From assembly GCF_000003195.3 (NCBI RefSeq), contig NC_012871.2:10527997-10591996 (forward strand): a stretch of 64,000 nt of DNA, in the 5' to 3' direction. Below the pieces are notes generated by a model. That model did not search any database. It was not told the DNA's origin and saw only the letters and a list, made by a program, of their open reading frames with translations. This DNA is from Sorghum bicolor (Eukaryota; Streptophyta; Magnoliopsida; Poales; Poaceae). Of this stretch, positions 55,939-64,000 are shown in pieces; positions within the stretch are counted from its first letter, which is position 1, and each line of letters begins with the position of its first letter. Both the position numbers and the translations under genes were made by a program.

Positions 55939-58202
55939 ATGTCCCTGTCCGTCGCCGGCGCGCGGACCTCCACCTCTCCCCTCCCCTCTTCGTTCGCCGC
56001 CTCTTCATCCCGCCCGCGCCTCCTCGCGCTTCCTCTCCACCGCCGCTCGCACGGCTCCCTCGCCTCGCCGCCGGCCGCGGGCAGGCGGCGGCTGCGGCGG
56101 CTGCTCAGGGTGCGCATGGCCCGGACGGAGTCCACCGGCGTAGGTATCGGCTTCCGCGCGCCGGAGTTCGAGGTCTGTCGGTCAGTTTGGCACAGGCTGC
56201 TTGCTGAAGTCCTGACCAAGATTTGGTTTTGAACCTGATGATGATGCTGGTGTGCTTGCTTGTCTTTGTGGTGGTTCCGTGGGTGTGCAGCTCCCTGAGC
56301 CACTGACCGGGAAGCTCTGGACGTTGGATGACTTCGAGGGCAACTCTGCACTGCTTGTCAGTGGATTTTTATTTCAGCATTATATATGTCCTCTTGTTCA
56401 TTCCACACGTACACCACATTTTCCTGCGCAGCTAATTGTGTCTGATTTCTGCTTGTAACTTGACTGAAGCAACACCCGAATCTAGATACGTGCTCAGTTC
56501 TATTGCTGATTGTTGTCAGCTCTTACAGAGCTACAGTCTTTCATTCTGAACCCAGTCTGACTTGTTTCCTCTTCAGGTTATGTTCATATGCAATCACTGC
56601 CCATTTGTGAAACATCTGAAAAAGGACATTGCCAAGCTCACCTCTTTCTATGTGGAGGTAAGTAGGTAACAACTTGGAACTTGGAAGAGCTGGCAGAGCT
56701 TCCTCTTCTGTTTACATTTGTGATAACTTCTAGATACAATGTGCAGAAAGGACTTGGTGCTGTTGCCATATCGTCCAACTCAGTTAGGACGCATCCCCAG
56801 GTTAGGAGTTGCAACCATGATTGCCTTTTCTCACTTAGGCCTTGTTTAGTTCCGAAAAGATTTCGGATTTCGGTACTGTAGCATTTTCGTTTGTTTGTGA
56901 CAAATATTATCTAATTATGGACTAACTAGGATCAAAAGATTCGTCTCGCGATTTACAGCTAAACTGTGTAATTAGTTTTTGCTTTCGTCTATATTTAATG
57001 CTTCATGCATGTGTCGCAAGATTCGATGTGACGGGAATCTTGAAAACTTTTTGCTTTTTGGGGTGAACTAAACAAGGCCTTAGTTTTTCTGCTTTTTTTC
57101 CTGAAATAGCACCAGGAGATTCTTTTGGACAGAACATAAGAATCCACAAAATTTTATTGTAGCTTGCTTTTTAATTCCTAAGATCTGGAATGCAAGTCTT
57201 TGACTATGACTACTCTGGTAAAAGAAAAGGAGAATACAGACTGTAAAGCGCTCTTTCTATGTGCTCTTACATTTATCAGCACTCAAATTTTCTAAATTTT
57301 AACAGCATATATCACACAATAACTTTTGCTCAGTGGCAGTGGGGGTTGCTTTACGAACAAATCACTAGTTGAGTCATTGGTTTTGCTTTTCTGTTCTCTT
57401 GCTCCTGTGTCAGGACATATGTTTTCTATATGGTTCATGAAGTTGTTCAGGTTTCTAGTTGGACCAAAAATTGACTTTTTGATTACTGCAGGATGGCCCA
57501 GAACACATGGCTGAAGAAGCAAAGTTGTTCAAATATCCTTTCCCATATCTTTATGATGAGGTCTGGCCACATTGTACCTTCAATTCAAAGATATTCAGTG
57601 ACCGTGAAGATGTTTAGTTCAAGTGCTATGCTTTAGCATTGAGGTTCTTCCTTCTTACTAATTTTATTTTTCTATTTTTTGTCACTGTTACTACTGCAAC
57701 TTACAGTCACAAGAAGTAGCTAAGGCTTTTGGAGCAGTCTGCACACCTGAGTTTTACTTATTCAAAAAAGTAAGACCACTGATTCCAGCGTTCACCGATT
57801 GTGCAATATCCAAAGAATAACTGATTCTCTTCGTTGATCGGAGAGCAGGATGGGCGAAGGCCTTTTGAACTTTTCTACCATGGACAGTTCGACGATTCAA
57901 GACCCAGTAACAATGTGCCAGTAACTGGAAGGTAAATTTTGGTGACGCCTTATTAGCACGCGCACAACTTTGCAGTCTGCCCCTGTGCTCAAGTTCTTTT
58001 CCCAATTTTGCAGGGATCTAAGCCGTGCAATTGACTGTGCGCTCAGTGGCCAAGAACTGCCCTTTGTACAAAAGCCAAGGTCATTTTAGCTACTTCAGAA
58101 TTTGATTCGCTGTTGTCGCACCTTACAATTTCATTTCTGCTTTCTAACATTTGTTGTTTGGCTCCCTGCAGCGTCGGCTGCAACATCAAATGGCACCCAT
58201 GA
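55939..58202 (+). CDS. Plastid-targeted peroxiredoxin/thioredoxin-like protein, nine exons
   Basis: Exons are 55939-56172, 56291-56356, 56577-56657, 56747-56800, 57492-57560, 57707-57769, 57849-57931, 58014-58079 and 58172-58202, all with GT...AG borders, giving 248 residues. The first ~60 residues are Ser/Ala/Arg-rich, typical of a chloroplast transit peptide. The mature part follows the PRX-like thioredoxin fold: FRAPEFELPEP, then VMFICNHCPFVKHL with a CNHC redox-type motif (Cys105, Cys108), AVAISSNS, FPYLYDE, FGAVCTPEFYLF with the cis-Pro region, and LFYHGQFDDSRP. In this family these proteins are presumed thiol-dependent antioxidants in plastids; the substrate is not established. Intron 4 contains a Tourist MITE. 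Exon borders were placed by eye. Confidence 0.93.
56838..57079. mobile_element. Tourist-like MITE in intron 4
   Basis: GGCCTTGTTTAGTTCC to GAACTAAACAAGGCC, flanked by TTA on both sides. It lies wholly within the intron, well away from splice sites. Confidence 0.92.
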
Positions 58203-58699
58203 GGTGCTCGTAACTCATAGTGTCGCGCTGTGGCGAGAAACAAAGCCATGTTTCACTTCTCGGTACAATACAAAGATGGAACACCTGATTGAGGTGGGTC
58301 TGGGTCGTGCTCCATGTTTGTATTTCCGGATTTACATCATGTGGATGATGTACTTAAAATTTGTTCGGCATTTGATTTAGCGCAGGTGCACTGAGGGCTG
58401 AATTTGAAGTCAGTGTTGACTGCCTTTGGGAACAGAGTTGTGGGGGCAGAAACCTGGGAGCTTTTCTTGTGTAACAGGGGCAATAGTGTAGTGTAGCGCT
58501 AGCGCAGCAACCAGCAAAAGGCCCGTGTAAAGAATTGTTTACACAGAAGTGCTTTACTTACCTTTTCTGAGGTCGCACAAGATGTCCGTTTCACGTGGTA
58601 ATCCCAAAAAGCAGTGATATTATATTACCTTATGATATGATGATAGTATTTTAAAAAAAAGAGAGAGGAGGAGCAATTTGTTCTGCTATTAAAGAATTT
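58203..58699 (+). other. 3' UTR and flank of the peroxiredoxin-like gene
   Basis: No ORF of interest. The transcript end was not located. An adenine run lies near 58652. Confidence 0.4.
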
Positions 58700-58772
58700 G
58701 GCTTCGCCCGGACTCGAACCGGAGACCTTCAGTGTGTTAGACTGACGTGATAACCAACTACACCACGAAACC
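58700..58772 (-). tRNA. tRNA-Val (AAC)
   Basis: 73 nt on the minus strand. The acceptor arm GGTTTCG pairs with CGAAGCC. The D arm is TGGTGTAGTTGGTTATCACG. The anticodon stem TCAGT/ACTGA encloses CTAACAC (anticodon AAC). The T arm is CCGGTTCGAGTCCGG. CCA is not encoded, as expected for a nuclear gene. Pol III A and B boxes are intact and there is no intron. A T-rich stretch follows, but a strong T-run terminator is not immediate. Confidence 0.96.
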
Positions 58773-59685
58773 TTGTGTCAGTTCAGAATGTGCTGTCAAC
58801 TAACAACAATTCGGTGTCGACTCAATGACACCGCCAACGCCAAAAGAACAGAATTGCCAACAAAAAATACTGCTATGGAACCTTCATACATTAGTCATTG
58901 GAACTGTGCTCCTTTGCACATATTCAGTTTAGTCTGAATTTCAGTACTCACCTGTCGTTAGACGTTGCAAACATCTTTCCCTGAAATCATATGACTCGAA
59001 CATACACAGCATGAACGCCGGGACCTAAACTGCCAAATGGGTATCTTGTAATCCAACATCTTAACCAGAACTACATCCAGTAATCCAGATCCCTGTTTTT
59101 TTCGAGAAAAGATCTTTATTTAAGGTTTTTGGCCTCAATATAATCAGCTGTTACCAGAAGCTAATTTAAAGCAAACATTTTCCGAATAGTCTCTTATTCA
59201 TGTTGGGTACCTAACTTTCCTTAGGCCTCCTTTGGCAGCCCAATATCCCAGAGGGATCCCGGCCTTTTCCATGGGCCAATCTGGCCCGTGGCAATCTCCC
59301 CTGGGCCAAAACTGTGCGCTCTTTGGCAGCCCATGAAGTCCAGGATTGTGGCCCGCTTCCCTGTGTTTTCCTCGAAGAATAAATCCACGACTCATTGCGC
59401 CGAGAGAGTTTTCCCGTGCGACGCGAGCCTCGCGGCTCGTCTTCTTCCACTCGCGAGGTCGCTCGTGAGGCCGCCGCCGTCACCCAGGTGCTCCGGTCTC
59501 CACCGACGAGCTCCATCCAGATCGAGATGGGGAAGCGCCCCGCATCACGTTGAGACACCTCTGCCTCGGCATCCCGTCGACGCCGCCGTTCCGTGTCATC
59601 CCCCATCGACAACGCCCCGACATCCCATCGCCTACGCCCCGGCACCCCGTCTCCTCCACACCGGCTTCCCGTCGCCCGTGCCATC
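58773..59685. other. Intergenic with repeat relics
   Basis: TTTTTTTCGAGAAAAGATC near 59096 resembles a retroposon tail. At 59225-59345 TTTGGCAGCCCA occurs in pairs with GGGCCA motifs, hinting at a decayed element. GC-rich frames at 59400-59690 are not supported as genes. Confidence 0.4.
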
Positions 59686-62412
59686 TGAAAGGTCCTTGTT
59701 TGATTTTGGTAATTGAGTGACAACTTAGGTGGACTAATAGTGTTCATGTGAGATACACAGGAGATTAGTCCACAAGTGAATATGTGATAATGGAGAAGCT
59801 CATTGCATATGAGACATGACATAGAGTCATGTGACCAAGGTGGAGAAGATCAAGATGAGGCTTGGCTCGATGGACTGGTTGTAAGTGTGAAGGGCAAGTC
59901 GGAGGCTTTGAAGCAAGGGACCGCGTGTGACGGTGAAGCTTGAGCAAGACTTGGCGCCGATGGACCGACGCAACGGTGAAGAGCAAGTGAGGTCAAGATC
60001 GATGAACCAATATGGTCACGTGAGGATATGAAGTGGATCATATCATTTGTGATTAATTGATGCATGTGTTGCATCAATATCGAAGGAGATGAAATGGAAT
60101 GCGCAAGGCAAAGGTATAACTTATAGGGCATTTCATTTCACCAGTCTAAGTTGTGTAGAGAAGTGCTTGACCGGATTTAGGATAGATAACCGTACTATAA
60201 AGAGGGGAAATCTTTAATTGCAATGGTTCTATAGTGCCACTAAATGTGAGTCTCATTTGCATATACCTAGCGCTTAGTGACGTGGTGAGATGCATGAGAA
60301 AGCCGTGGAAAAATATTTGTGAAAAGCTAATTTAAATGTCCAATTTATTTTTGAATATTCTTGGTGAAATTAGCTACTTGAAAAGGTGCTGAAAAATCAC
60401 AGAAGGTGAACTGCTGTCTAGACGTAAAAGAACTGCAAGCTGCTGAAACAAGCTGAAAGTTTTTTCAAGCAGCTGAAACAAACTGTAAGCAGTCGCAACT
60501 AGTTAAAACTAGTGTGCAGTCCAACAGCAAGCAGGAGAAAGAAAGCTGGAAGCAGTTGCGACCAGTTGGAACCAGTCGAAATCAGTTAAAAGCAGTGCAT
60601 AGTTTTAACAGCAAGCAAGTGAAGGAAATTGCAAGAAGCTGGAAGGAGTCACAACCAGTCGCAACCAGTTAAATCCAGTGTGCAGCCCAACTACAGGTAG
60701 GTGAAAGAGAGCTGAAAGCAGTTGTAGCTAGTTGGAACCATTTGAAAGGATTTATAGCTGCTGCACGCTGTCTGTCTCGTGCGTGAGAAGGAAATGGCCG
60801 AGACCATTCTTGCATGTGTTGCATGTTGTGGAGCTCTTGCCATATTAAATGAGAGAGAGAATGAGAAAGGTGATTTGCATGGCTGCATGCAAGTGTGAAC
60901 ACACCTTGATAAAAGGAGGCAGCCATTGACCTTTGCTCTTCTTAGAGTGGTCCACTCAAGTACAAGGAGGTACTTAATTAATTTGAGGTGCTGCTCGTCC
61001 ATTCAGAATGGAGATTGGCAGAAGTGCATGCGCGTGGACTGTTGGAGGTTGCAGCTCTTTGCCACTTGCTCATTTATTTGATGGGACCCAGTGCTGAGAA
61101 AATGCAGAGGGCAACTCAATGCTTGTGCTGCTGCCCGTTGTGGCAAACGACATTATTTTTGTTGCCCGTTGGAGAGCTGGCTGGCCAAGTTATTTCAGAC
61201 CGAGCACTTGCTTTCCCTTCTCCAACTCTCGGGAACACAGTTGAGAGGCTCTCCCATTATTTTTCAACAGAGAGCAAGCAAGTCGAGAGTTCCCCCTCTC
61301 CTCTCTCTCTCTCATAGATCTGAGCTGAAATTTCTTAGAGAGATTGAGAACCCTTTGTGGGTGTGGATGAGAGGTTGAAGATCCACCATTTCCTTTTCCT
61401 ATCCCTCTGATGCTTGGTGCTATTTCGAGTGAGGGAGTGAGAGCCTAGTGTGTGTGCATTCGGGATTTGCATTTGGTGGCACTAGGAAATCTTTGTGATT
61501 GGGGATTTCTTGTTACTCTTGGTGATTGCCATCACCTAGACGGTTTGGTGGATTGTGACTCCGTTTGAAGCACGCGAGAAGATTGTGCGGTGCTCCGGAG
61601 GAGGATTTGTGAGGGGTACTGTGCTCACCCCGCGGGGATCGCGAAGAGCAACTCTAGTAGAGCGAGACGCGAAGGGCGACAAGTGGTCCGGTCGGGTCAA
61701 GTGCTAGAGCTTGTGATAAGCACTCCAAGTGGGAGAGTGTGACTTGTGGGTCACCACTAGTAAGAGGACCGACGGCAACCTTGGAGCCTGTCTCAACGGG
61801 GACGTAGCTTGGTGGCAACCAAGTGAACCTCGGGAGAAAATCATCGTGTCAACATTGTTCTTTCCGTTGGTTTGCAAGTCCTTAACCCAAGCTTGTATTT
61901 ACTTCATATACTTGTGCTTGTGTAGTTGCTCTTGTAATTAGTTAGCTTGTGTAGCTTGCTAGTTACCTTCTTGCTTGTGTAGCTAGAAGTAGTTCCCCTT
62001 GCGTGACTAATTTGGTTTGTGTAACCTTGTTAGTCACGTTGCTTAGTTTGTGTAGCTAAGTATTTTGCGCTCTCTAATTTGGCATTGGTTGCCTTGTTAT
62101 TGAGCATTGCTAGTGAGCCTAGGAGCTTTGTGCTTTTGCTTACTAGTTGTGTAGGAGCTCCCCGGTTTACAAAGTACTAGTGGCATAGGTTTGTGTGACC
62201 TTGCTCCTAGAATTAATTAGGTAAGCTCTTGCTAACGTAGCACCTTGTTTGCTTGTTTAGGATCTTTTATAAGGTGCTAAAAAACTTAGATAGAGGGGTG
62301 AAGTCCTGGCTAGACCGATAGTTTTAATTCCGCACTTATTTTGGTTAGCCGGCGCGTTAAGTTTTAGAAAGGACTATTCACCCCCCCTCTAGTCCGTCAT
62401 CTCGACCCTTCA
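59686..62412 (+). repeat. 5' LTR of a TGAAAGGTCC-family retrotransposon
   Basis: 2,727 bp from TGAAAGGTCC to CGACCCTTCA, matching the solo LTR at 6505-8897 at both ends. It differs in the middle, where a repeat-rich block at 60370-60745 replaces the CCGGACGC cluster. It is followed at once by a primer site, so it is a 5' LTR. The 3' LTR lies beyond the window. Confidence 0.92.
60370..60745 (+). repeat. Imperfect repeats in LTR U3 (AGCTGAAA / CAGTTGCAACCAGTT)
   Basis: Motifs AGCTGAAA, AGCAGTTGCGACCAGTT, CAGTCGCAACCAGTT, AGTGTGCAG and AACAGCAAGCA recur two to four times with a loose period near 110-120 bp. They are absent from the other two LTRs of the family. Confidence 0.7.
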
Positions 62413-62414
62413 AG

Positions 62415-62427
62415 TGGTATCGGAGCC
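62415..62427 (+). other. Primer binding site, initiator tRNA-Met-like
   Basis: TGGTATCGGAGCC, one base off the consensus TGGTATCAGAGCC, begins two bases after the LTR. Confidence 0.88.
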
Positions 62428-62464
62428 GAGGTCTCTCATTTATGGTCTTCACCGACCCGAGAGG

Positions 62465-64000
62465 ATGGCGACTTATGGGCTAGATGTTGAGTGTCCACAC
62501 ACTTTTGATGGCACACACTTTGCACGGTGGAGAAATTGGATGCAATGCAATTTTAAGTTTATTTCTCCTCAAATGTGGTGGATTGTAGATGTGGGCTTTT
62601 CTTGTGCAATTGATAAAAAGGTTGCAACTCAAGCGCAAAAGAAATGCCTACATCTCGATTGCCAAGCTACTAACATCTTCTATTCATCCATGAAAGATAA
62701 TATATTTGGTGAGATCATGGATATGAAGTCCGCCCATGAGATTTGGAATTATCTTAATGAGAAATATGGGGCGATCTCCAAAGAAGATGATGTGCCAAAG
62801 GTGGGCGCAAATGAGGATGGTGAGCATGACCACAACATGGTGGTTGTGGAGGATTGCTCCACCTCATGGTCAAGTGATGGTGATGATGATGCTACCACAA
62901 GATCACTTGACAAGGACAATGATGATGCCACAAGTGATGCAACCGATGATGCTACTCCATGCACACTTGATGGTGAAGATGATGGCTATGAGAGTGATGC
63001 TTCTACAAGCTCATCCACTACACCACATTGCTTCATGTCACATGGTGATGCTAAGGTATCTATTGGTGGTGTGATTATTGATTGTGATGATCCAAATTTT
63101 GAGCTTGTTTGTAGACTCTCAAAAGCTTTAAGAAGTGAGTTGGCAAAAACAAGTAAATTGAAAAATAAAAACTCATTTCTAAAGATCACATGTGAACAAC
63201 AAAAACATCTACTTTATGTTACTACTTGTTCACATGAGAAGCTAAAATTGGTTCATGAGGAACTTTGTGTTGCTCATGACAACTTAGTTAAAGATCATGC
63301 TTTTCTCACTAAGAAGCTTTCCAATAAAGAAATTAAAACTAGTGAGAGCTCATCACTTGGGTCAAATGATCAATCATATTTTGTTACTAACCTTTGTGAT
63401 GTAGGCAAGAAGCATGTATCCACCTCTTATGATGATTTATTATCTATGCCATGTTCTTCACAATTAGATATTTGTTCTACTTCCATGTCTTGTGAGACTA
63501 ACCTTTTGAAGGAGAACAATAAGCTCAAAAGTGAAGTGAAGAATTTGAGCAATAAGTTAGAGAGGTGCTATAACTCAAAAGTCACCTTTGAGCATATATT
63601 GAAGACTCAAAGAAACTTTGGTGACAAATGTGGCCTTGGCTTCAAGAAGAAGATGACAAAGGGCGAAAGAAAGCAAGAAAAGAGGATGAAGAAGCTATTT
63701 CAAAAGAAGCTTTCTCACACCATGTGCTATCGGTGCCATGAAGCGGGACACCTTGTAAATGGTTGCCCAAACAAAGAGAAGCTCAAGAAGATGAAAGAAG
63801 AAGAGAGGCTCAAGCATGTCAAGTGCTTCAAGTGCCGCACTTGGGGTCACCTCACCTCAATGTGCCCAACCAAGCAATTGGTGAAGCAACAAGTAAAGCC
63901 TCAACCAAAGCCACAAGTTGAGCAAGAGAAGCCCCAAGCTCATGTCAAGTTTAACCATCACGGTGATGACTTGATGATGAAAAAGAAGAAAACAAGAAGG
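62465..64000 (+). CDS. Retrotransposon gag, open to the right edge (partial)
   Basis: From ATG at 62465 the frame stays open for 512 codons to the last base of the window. The N-terminus has FDGTHFARWRNWMQCNF, a UBN2-type copia gag start, and KSAHEIWNYLNEKYG. An Asp/Ser/Thr-rich linker and a coiled-coil part follow. Two CCHC knuckles come next (CYRCHEAGHLVNGC at about residue 421 and CFKCRTWGHLTSMC at about 454), then a Gln/Pro/Lys tail. The element is therefore probably Ty1/copia and this copy's gag looks intact. Pol would lie beyond the window. Overlapping frames in other phases here are shadows of this one. Confidence 0.85.
   Translation, partial: MATYGLDVECPHTFDGTHFARWRNWMQCNFKFISPQMWWIVDVGFSCAIDKKVATQAQKKCLHLDCQATNIFYSSMKDNIFGEIMDMKSAHEIWNYLNEKYGAISKEDDVPKVGANEDGEHDHNMVVVEDCSTSWSSDGDDDATTRSLDKDNDDATSDATDDATPCTLDGEDDGYESDASTSSSTTPHCFMSHGDAKVSIGGVIIDCDDPNFELVCRLSKALRSELAKTSKLKNKNSFLKITCEQQKHLLYVTTCSHEKLKLVHEELCVAHDNLVKDHAFLTKKLSNKEIKTSESSSLGSNDQSYFVTNLCDVGKKHVSTSYDDLLSMPCSSQLDICSTSMSCETNLLKENNKLKSEVKNLSNKLERCYNSKVTFEHILKTQRNFGDKCGLGFKKKMTKGERKQEKRMKKLFQKKLSHTMCYRCHEAGHLVNGCPNKEKLKKMKEEERLKHVKCFKCRTWGHLTSMCPTKQLVKQQVKPQPKPQVEQEKPQAHVKFNHHGDDLMMKKKKTRR

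Noticed and set aside
59211..59822. 203-codon minus frame
   Set aside because: Spans the LTR start at 59686 and flanking GC-rich DNA, so it joins unrelated sequences.
62736..63074. Met-rich 112-codon frame
   Set aside because: Out-of-phase reading of the GATGAT-rich part of the gag frame.

Overview
This is plant nuclear DNA from a grass, most likely sorghum or a close relative (Andropogoneae). The evidence is the intron-rich genes, a pentatricopeptide gene, a plant-type tRNA-Val, and dozens of Tourist-like MITEs whose ends read GGCCTTGTTTAGTTCC, a family I know as extremely common in sorghum. The species call is inference; nothing here was searched.

Only a few host genes are well supported. 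They are a single-exon PPR E-class protein (minus, 12586-14496), an F-box protein (plus, 18380-19552), a nine-exon plastid-targeted peroxiredoxin/thioredoxin-like protein (plus, 55939-58202) and tRNA-Val(AAC) (minus, 58700-58772). A small two-helix membrane protein (plus, 36054-36365) is plausible. Host relics include a broken L-type lectin receptor kinase (22694-23565), a GDSL lipase scrap (about 26226-26390) and an unresolved promoter/exon pair near 30609-31326.

Most of the rest is mobile DNA in nested layers. A tandem duplication of about 1.7 kb (2274-4055 and 4061-5407 plus 11266-11575) has its second copy split by a non-autonomous gag-only LTR element (5408-11265, TSD TTTCT). That element is itself interrupted by a solo LTR (6505-8897, TSD CACAG) and by a small TIR element inside its 3' LTR. 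Relatives of the solo LTR lie at 28274-30142 (minus) and 59686-62412 (plus). The last one is a 5' LTR followed by a primer site and an open gag frame that runs off the right edge.

The centrepiece is a young 12.1-kb Ty1/copia SIRE-like element on the minus strand (37440-49583, TSD CTTAT). It has gag, a pol with two nonsense codons, and a third ORF in the env-like position. A 19-bp GC-rich perfect palindrome, AGGGCGGCA-S-TGCCGCCCT, occurs about 18 times in its LTRs, UTRs, gag and the pol linker, usually in pairs. Pairs in non-coding DNA are spaced 22 bp; pairs inside reading frames are spaced 21 bp.

Other structure includes an inverted repeat of about 1.07 kb with arms of more than 500 bp (16581-17651), a hAT-type MITE carrying a tRNA-like core (54597-55009), head-to-tail fused Tourist MITEs, CACTA-like repeats (27105-28090) and copia and LINE relics.
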